The notes beneath the pieces were generated by a model. The model saw only the letters and a program-made list of their open reading frames with translations. It was not told the DNA's origin and made no database searches. From contig CAYPAX010000088.1 of the NCBI GenBank assembly GCA_964408735.1, positions 1-18,866 on the forward strand: DNA of 18,866 nucleotides, given 5' to 3'. The stretch comes from UBA7887 sp964408735 (GTDB lineage Bacteria > Pseudomonadota > Alphaproteobacteria > UBA7887). Shown piece after piece: positions 13,045-18,866 of this stretch (position 1 is the first letter of the stretch; each line of letters begins with the position of its first letter). Both the position numbers and the translations under genes were made by a program.

Positions 13045-14157
13045 ATGACGCGTTCGCTGATATCGCCTGCCAAATCGGCATCACGCCTGCGCGGAAGAGC
13101 GCGCGCGGCGGTGGTTCTCGCCGCGCTTGCGCTTGCCGCCTGCGGGACCCTGGAGAGTCAGACCCTGATACCGCTGGGCACGGTCGAACAGCTCCGCGGC
13201 ATGGCCGAATCCGGCGATCCAGCCGCGATGACGGCGCTGGGACAGCGCTACCAGACCGGCGACGGGGTCACCCTCGATCTCGACAAGGCGATCGACTGGT
13301 ACCGCCGTGGCGCCGCTGCCGACGATGCCCTCGGCCAGTATTACCTTGGCCAAATGTATCTCAACGGCGGCATTCAGCCGGCCGATCCCGGCCGCGCCGC
13401 GGAATTGTTCCTGCGCGCAGCGGCCCACGGCCATGCCGGCGCCCAAGCCTCTCTTGCCCGGCTTTACGAACGCGGCGACGGCGTGCCCCAGGACTACCGC
13501 CGGGCGTCGCAGTTCTACACTCTGGCGGCGATGAATGTGGCTGAGGATGGCGGCCTGCTGTCCGGCCGCCCGGGCCGCCGTGCAACGCCGGAATCCGTGC
13601 GCTGGTACAAGCGTGCGGCGCGGCTCGGCGTCGCCGAGGCGCAATACGACCTGGCCCGCGCCTACGAGCTCGGGCACGGCACCGTACAGAACCTCATGCA
13701 GGCCGAGTTCTGGTACCGCGAAGCGGCCGAGCAAGGCCACGACCGCGCCGCCGAAGCCCTGGCCAGGCTCTACGCCAACGGCCTGACGCCAACCCCGGCC
13801 GAAGCTTACGCCGCACGGGACTTGAGCGAGCCCGAGGCACCGGGCCCGCGCCTCACGCCGCCCGGCCCGGCCGTCGAGATCTCACAGTTGCCAGCAGCGG
13901 CGAACGGCTATGTCCTTCACCTCGCCTCCTATCGCAACGTGGAAGACGCGGACCGCGGCTGGGCCCAGATCATGCAAGGCCATGGCGACGTGCTGCAGGG
14001 TCTCGAGCTCTCCATCCGCCGCGTGGACATCCCCGAACGCGGCACCTTCTTCCGCATCCACGCAGGCCCCATCGCCGATCGCGACAACGCCGTGGCGCTG
14101 TGCAACCGGATCAACTCGCTCGGCAGCTACTGCCAGCCGCTGCCGGCCGGATCGTAG
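13045..14157 (+). CDS. Sel1-repeat lipoprotein with C-terminal SPOR domain
   Basis: 370 residues. A basic N-terminus and hydrophobic stretch end in the lipobox LAAC (Cys33), predicting a lipoprotein. Residues about 50-250 hold Sel1-type TPR repeats, recognisable as GDPAAMTALGQRYQTGDGV, DALGQYYLGQMYLNGG, AGAQASLARLYERGDGV, AEAQYDLARAYELGHGT and DRAAEALARLYANG. A Pro-rich linker leads to a SPOR domain from about residue 289 (YVLHLASYRNVEDADRGWAQ to the end), a fold that binds denuded peptidoglycan glycan strands at division sites. The protein probably tethers a Sel1 interaction platform to the cell wall; partners are unknown. AGGGGGA upstream of the ATG supports the start. It ends six bases from the convergent acs gene with no visible terminator. 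Confidence 0.9.
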   Translation: MTRSLISPAKSASRLRGRARAAVVLAALALAACGTLESQTLIPLGTVEQLRGMAESGDPAAMTALGQRYQTGDGVTLDLDKAIDWYRRGAAADDALGQYYLGQMYLNGGIQPADPGRAAELFLRAAAHGHAGAQASLARLYERGDGVPQDYRRASQFYTLAAMNVAEDGGLLSGRPGRRATPESVRWYKRAARLGVAEAQYDLARAYELGHGTVQNLMQAEFWYREAAEQGHDRAAEALARLYANGLTPTPAEAYAARDLSEPEAPGPRLTPPGPAVEISQLPAAANGYVLHLASYRNVEDADRGWAQIMQGHGDVLQGLELSIRRVDIPERGTFFRIHAGPIADRDNAVALCNRINSLGSYCQPLPAGS

Positions 14158-14163
14158 CGAAAA

Positions 14164-16107
<1,944 letters not shown>

Positions 16108-16194
16108 GCCGTGCTTCCTTCTCGTCCTCGTTGGCGGGTGTGGCTGGCCGGATTATTCCGCCAAAGGGCGAGCGCGTCTATCGCGGAGTCGTGC

Positions 16195-16578
16195 TCAGGC
16201 GGGCGGATCGAGCCGCCAGCGGCCAATATGGCGTTTCGGCATGGCAGCGGACAGCCAGATGCCACCATCACGCACTTCCACCAATGCCGGCGACAGGGAT
16301 TCGCCGAGGCAGGGGCCGAAGCGGCATTGCCCGGTCTCGACGTCGAACCGCGCACCGTGATTGGCGCATTGGATCTCGCCGCTTTGACGATTGAGCAGGC
16401 GGCCTGGGATGATATCCAGAGGCACGTTCCAATGGGGACAATCGTTGAGATAGGCGTAGACCACCTCGCCCTTGCGGATCACGAAGACGTCCGGATCGTC
16501 GCCCGGGGTCTCGAATACCCGGGCGCTGCCATCGACCATCTGCTCGAGACGGCAGAGCAAGCTTGGCTCGTCCGGCAT
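16195..16578 (-). CDS. Rieske [2Fe-2S] ferredoxin-like protein
   Basis: 127 residues forming a single Rieske domain. The cluster ligands are Cys47 and His49 (NDCPHW) and Cys71 and His74 (CANHGARF), giving C-x-H...C-x2-H with 21 residues between the pairs. GVPLD-like and GRLLNRQSGEIQ segments surround them. Neither a signal peptide nor a membrane anchor is visible, so it is probably a soluble electron carrier like the ferredoxins of dioxygenases, although no oxygenase is nearby. The ATG overlaps the stop of the upstream EVE gene by one base (TGATG), so translation is coupled; the longer reading frame that extends through the EVE gene is an artefact. Its redox partner is unknown. Confidence 0.88.
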   Translation of the reverse strand: MPDEPSLLCRLEQMVDGSARVFETPGDDPDVFVIRKGEVVYAYLNDCPHWNVPLDIIPGRLLNRQSGEIQCANHGARFDVETGQCRFGPCLGESLSPALVEVRDGGIWLSAAMPKRHIGRWRLDPPA

Positions 16579-16997
16579 CAGGCCTTGATTCCGGCCATCT
16601 GACAAAGCAGCGCCCAATGGTCGTCGCTGACCGGCACCACCGAAAGCCGCGACTGGCGCACCAGGGCAAGATCGGCGAGACGTGGTTCGGCCTTGATCTC
16701 GGCCAGGGTCACGGCGTGCTTGACGGGTTTGAGCGCCTTCACATCGACCATGCCGAAGCGGCCCGAGGCGTCGGTGTGATCGGGATAGTATTCCTTGACC
16801 ACTTCCATCACCCCGACCACCGTCTTGTCCGTGACCGAATGATAGAAGAAAGCGCGCTCGCCCTTGCGCATGGTCTTCATGTTGTTGGCGGCCTGGTGAT
16901 TGCGCACGCCATCCCAATGGGTGCGTTTGTCGCGCACCAGATCGTCCCAGGAATAGGCTCCGGGCTCGGATTTCATCAGCCAATACGCCACTCGCAT
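16578..16997 (-). CDS. EVE-domain protein (thymocyte nuclear protein 1-like)
   Basis: 139 residues, one EVE domain of the PUA-like fold. Hallmarks are YWLMKSEPGAYSWDDL at the start, WDGVRNHQAANNMK at 28-41, GERAFFYHS, VVGVMEVVKEYYPD and a C-terminal SDDHWALLCQMAG. EVE domains bind modified bases in DNA or RNA, and fusions with restriction endonucleases are known. The lone bacterial version is widespread and its ligand is undefined. ATG 16997 is preceded by AAGGAAGGAG. It overlaps the Rieske gene by one base and is divergent from dapE. The pairing with a Rieske protein suggests a shared or coordinated function, but none is established. Confidence 0.9.
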   Translation of the reverse strand: MRVAYWLMKSEPGAYSWDDLVRDKRTHWDGVRNHQAANNMKTMRKGERAFFYHSVTDKTVVGVMEVVKEYYPDHTDASGRFGMVDVKALKPVKHAVTLAEIKAEPRLADLALVRQSRLSVVPVSDDHWALLCQMAGIKA

Positions 16998-17090
16998 CTC
17001 CTTCCTTGCTTTGGCTGCGACCATAATCTGCCCTCCGCGGCTTGCAAAGGCGGCTTCGCCCCCCCTATGAAGGCAGTTCAGGAGAGCGAG

Positions 17091-18254
17091 ATGCCCGAGA
17101 TCGTGGATACCGTGGCGCTGACCCAGGCGCTGATCCGTTGTGCCAGCGTGACGCCCGCCGACGGCGGCGCGCAGGGCGTGCTGTCGTCTGCGCTCGAAGG
17201 GCTCGGCTTCCGCTGCACAGGCTTGCGCTTCGAGGCCGAGGGCGAGGCACCGGTGGACAATCTCTTTGCCCGCCTTGGCCACGGCACACCCAATTTCGGC
17301 TTTGCCGGGCATACGGACGTGGTGCCGGTTGGCGATGCCGCCGCCTGGACGAAGGGCCCGTTCGCGGGCGAACTCGTGGACGGCGCCATATGGGGGCGTG
17401 GTGCCAGCGACATGAAAGGCGCCATCGCCGCCTTCGTCTCTGCAGTCTCGCGCTTCCTCGGCACGCGCGGCGACGGCTTCAACGGCAGCATCAGTCTCTT
17501 GATCACCGGCGACGAGGAAGGACCGGCGGTCAACGGCACCGTCAAAATGCTCGACTGGATGGCGGAACACGGCGAACGGCTCGATATGTGCCTGGTCGGC
17601 GAGCCCACCAATCCGGGCGAGCTTGGCGACATGATCAAGATCGGCCGTCGCGGCAGCCTGTCCTGCGCCCTGAGCGTCGACGGCACCCAGGGCCATGTCG
17701 CCTACCCCCACCTGGCCGACAATCCGGCCAGCCGGCTCGTGGGTGTGCTTGCAGCGCTCGAGGCCGAGGTGCTGGACGAGGGTAATGGGCATTTCCAGGC
17801 CTCGAACCTCGAGATCACCGACATCGGCATCGGCAATTCGGCGACGAACGTGATCCCGGCGCAGGCCAGCGCCCGCTTCAATATCCGCTTCAATACGGAA
17901 CAGACGGCCGAGGGCCTGTTGCAGCGCCTGCGCGCGATCATCGAGCAGGCCGGCGGCGAGGGCCTGCGCTACCGCCTCGACCACCATGTCAGCGGCGATG
18001 CCTTTCTCACCCCGCCCGGCGCCTTCAGCGAAACCATTGCCACGGCAGTTGAGAGCGTCACCGGCAGGCGGCCCGAGCTCAGCACCACCGGCGGCACGTC
18101 GGATGCCCGCTTCATCAAGGACCATTGCCCGGTCGCCGAGTTCGGCCTGGTCGGGCGCACCATGCACAAGGTCGACGAATGCGTCGCCGTGGCCGACCTG
18201 GAAGCGCTCAGCGCCGTCTACGAAGCGGTCCTGACCCGCAGCTTTGCCTCATGA
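17091..18254 (+). CDS. dapE: Succinyl-diaminopimelate desuccinylase
   Basis: 387 residues, the expected length for DapE. This di-zinc M20 peptidase-family enzyme removes succinate from N-succinyl-LL-diaminopimelate in lysine and peptidoglycan precursor synthesis. Zinc-site elements are FAGHTDVVPVGD (His74, Asp76), GRGASDMKGAIA (Asp107), ITGDEEGPA (catalytic Glu142, ligand Glu143), LVGEPTN (Glu171) and the C-terminal TMHKVDE histidine. Substrate-binding GTQGHVAYPHLADNP and STTGGTSDARFIKD are typical of DapE. The start at 17091 is chosen because GGAGAG lies just upstream; an in-frame ATG at 17067 lacks such a site. Its TGA overlaps the next gene (ATGA). It is divergent from the EVE gene across about 90 bases with no clear promoter. 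Confidence 0.96.
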   Translation: MPEIVDTVALTQALIRCASVTPADGGAQGVLSSALEGLGFRCTGLRFEAEGEAPVDNLFARLGHGTPNFGFAGHTDVVPVGDAAAWTKGPFAGELVDGAIWGRGASDMKGAIAAFVSAVSRFLGTRGDGFNGSISLLITGDEEGPAVNGTVKMLDWMAEHGERLDMCLVGEPTNPGELGDMIKIGRRGSLSCALSVDGTQGHVAYPHLADNPASRLVGVLAALEAEVLDEGNGHFQASNLEITDIGIGNSATNVIPAQASARFNIRFNTEQTAEGLLQRLRAIIEQAGGEGLRYRLDHHVSGDAFLTPPGAFSETIATAVESVTGRRPELSTTGGTSDARFIKDHCPVAEFGLVGRTMHKVDECVAVADLEALSAVYEAVLTRSFAS

Positions 18255-18807
18255 TCCCGAGCACACAAGAAATCCTGTCGTCCCTCTACGGTGCCTGGCG
18301 CCTGGTGGTCCGCGACGCCGACGGCATGCGCTCTGGCTGGCGCTAACGGTTCCCGGCTTCTGGAACTCGTTCTTCGGCATCGTGCTGGTACTGCCGATGG
18401 TGCTGTTGGTCGCCTCCCTGCCGACGCGCGGCGAAGACGTGGTGGCGCCATCGCTGGGGCTGCTGATCGTCGAGACCGTGACCGCCTGGGCTGTGCGCCC
18501 GATCATATTGCTTGGTCTCTGCACTCTGCTCAGCCGCACCCAGCGCTTCGCGGCGCTGATGATCGCCTGGAACTGGGTCTCGGTGCTTCAGACCGCGATG
18601 TTCGCCCTTGCCGCCATGCTGGCGGTCGCGCTGCCGGACATGTCGGGTCTGCTGTTCCTGGTGGTCCTGGCAGCCATGCTGGCGATCGACTATTTCGTCG
18701 CCCGCACCGCCCTGGACGTGCCCGGCGGTGCCGCCGCCGCCGTGGTCATCGTGATGCTGCTGGCAAGCCTGCTGCTGGAGCTGGTGGTCTTCGCCAACAG
18801 CGCCTGA
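18251..18807 (+). pseudogene. Frameshifted small integral membrane protein gene
   Basis: ATG 18251 overlaps the dapE stop and gives MIPSTQEILSSLYGAWRLVV, then RDADGM, before a stop at 18344-18346. The continuation, LWLALTVPGFWNSFFGIVLV followed by strongly hydrophobic segments, lies in another frame and runs to TGA 18805. About four to five membrane helices are predicted. The first part resembles the start of alphaproteobacterial small membrane proteins that read "...YGAWRLA...GM...GFW.SF". Inserting one base after about 18328 would rejoin the frames as a protein near 185 residues. No slippery heptamer is seen, so programmed frameshifting is unlikely. Either the gene is decayed or the sequence has a one-base error. 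The function is unknown; overlap with dapE suggests co-expression. Confidence 0.75.
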
Positions 18808-18810
18808 TCT

Positions 18811-18866
18811 CTGCTAGCAGCCCGTTGACGAAGTCTGCTCTGGACGCGTGTCGCTGTGTCTGATTC
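18811..18866. mobile_element. Possible insertion-sequence terminus at the right edge
   Basis: Just after the membrane gene stop there is a perfect 10-bp palindrome, CTGCTAGCAG (18811-18820). CCCGTTGACGAAGTCTGC follows, then DNA unlike the upstream coding region. The phrase (AGCAGCCCGTTGACGAAGTC) resembles the terminal repeats of IS1182/IS5-type elements, which favour palindromic targets. No transposase is visible, so this is a pattern-based suggestion only. Confidence 0.3.

Noticed and set aside
17049..17060. GGCG-GCTT-CGCC mini hairpin upstream of dapE as a riboswitch or attenuator
   Set aside because: It has a four-pair stem with no alternative partner structure; short hairpins like this are expected by chance in GC-rich DNA.
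16563..17090. Upstream in-frame extension of dapE
   Set aside because: The extension lies antisense to the EVE gene and has no DapE homology. GGAGAG supports the ATG at 17091.
16578..18167. Long minus-strand open frame (529 codons) spanning the dapE region into the EVE gene
   Set aside because: Only its last 139 codons encode a recognisable protein (EVE). The rest is the antisense of dapE, and AAGGAAGGAG marks the EVE start at 16997.

Overview
The window reads as a high-GC bacterial chromosome segment, most likely from an alphaproteobacterium of the Rhodospirillales type. The evidence is the gene order: an SDHAF4/DUF1674 gene divergent from htpX, followed by rsmB, rpe and a cytoplasmic heparinase II/III-like gene, with dapE, acs, Rieske and EVE genes nearby. 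I recall this order from that group and could not search it. Both ends look like insertion-sequence termini, so the window may be a contig that broke at repeats.

Layout. (1) 1-1088 is a lower-GC phage or integrative-element remnant. It holds a Rad52-type annealing gene cut off by a probable IS end, a Siphovirus Gp157-like gene, and a divergent small XRE regulator, with a palindromic operator candidate between them. (2) 1089-1327 is non-coding, AT-richer junction DNA. (3) 1328-7682 is an accessory glycan module: a SAM methyltransferase (minus), then a tightly overlapping GT4 / AsnB-type amidotransferase / GT4 operon (plus), then a PseC-like sugar aminotransferase (minus) that overlaps the preceding GT4 gene tail to tail. 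No initiating transferase, flippase, polymerase or PseB is in the window. (4) 7655-12152 is the conserved minus-strand operon htpX-rsmB-rpe-heparinase, with ATGA overlaps at htpX/rsmB and rpe/heparinase. The aminotransferase is coupled to its 3' end. (5) 12225-14157, plus strand: SDHAF4, a secreted thermonuclease behind a strikingly AT-rich promoter with a palindrome, and a Sel1-repeat/SPOR lipoprotein. (6) 14164-16997, minus strand: acetyl-CoA synthetase, then an overlapping EVE-Rieske gene pair. (7) 17091-18807, plus strand: dapE and an overlapping membrane-protein gene split by a one-base frameshift.

Working together: the glycan genes probably decorate a surface polysaccharide with an amino- and methyl-modified sugar. 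The left 1.1 kb looks like a decayed recombination/regulation module. The rest is housekeeping: rRNA methylation, pentose-phosphate epimerisation, membrane proteolysis, acetate activation, lysine/diaminopimelate synthesis and succinate dehydrogenase maturation. I found no CRISPR array, tRNA or rRNA. I found no clearly new multi-gene system. The most unusual points are the IS-truncated Rad52/Gp157 remnant with a lambda-like control region, the glycan module placed where purH is expected, the AT-rich nuclease promoter, and the EVE-Rieske pair.
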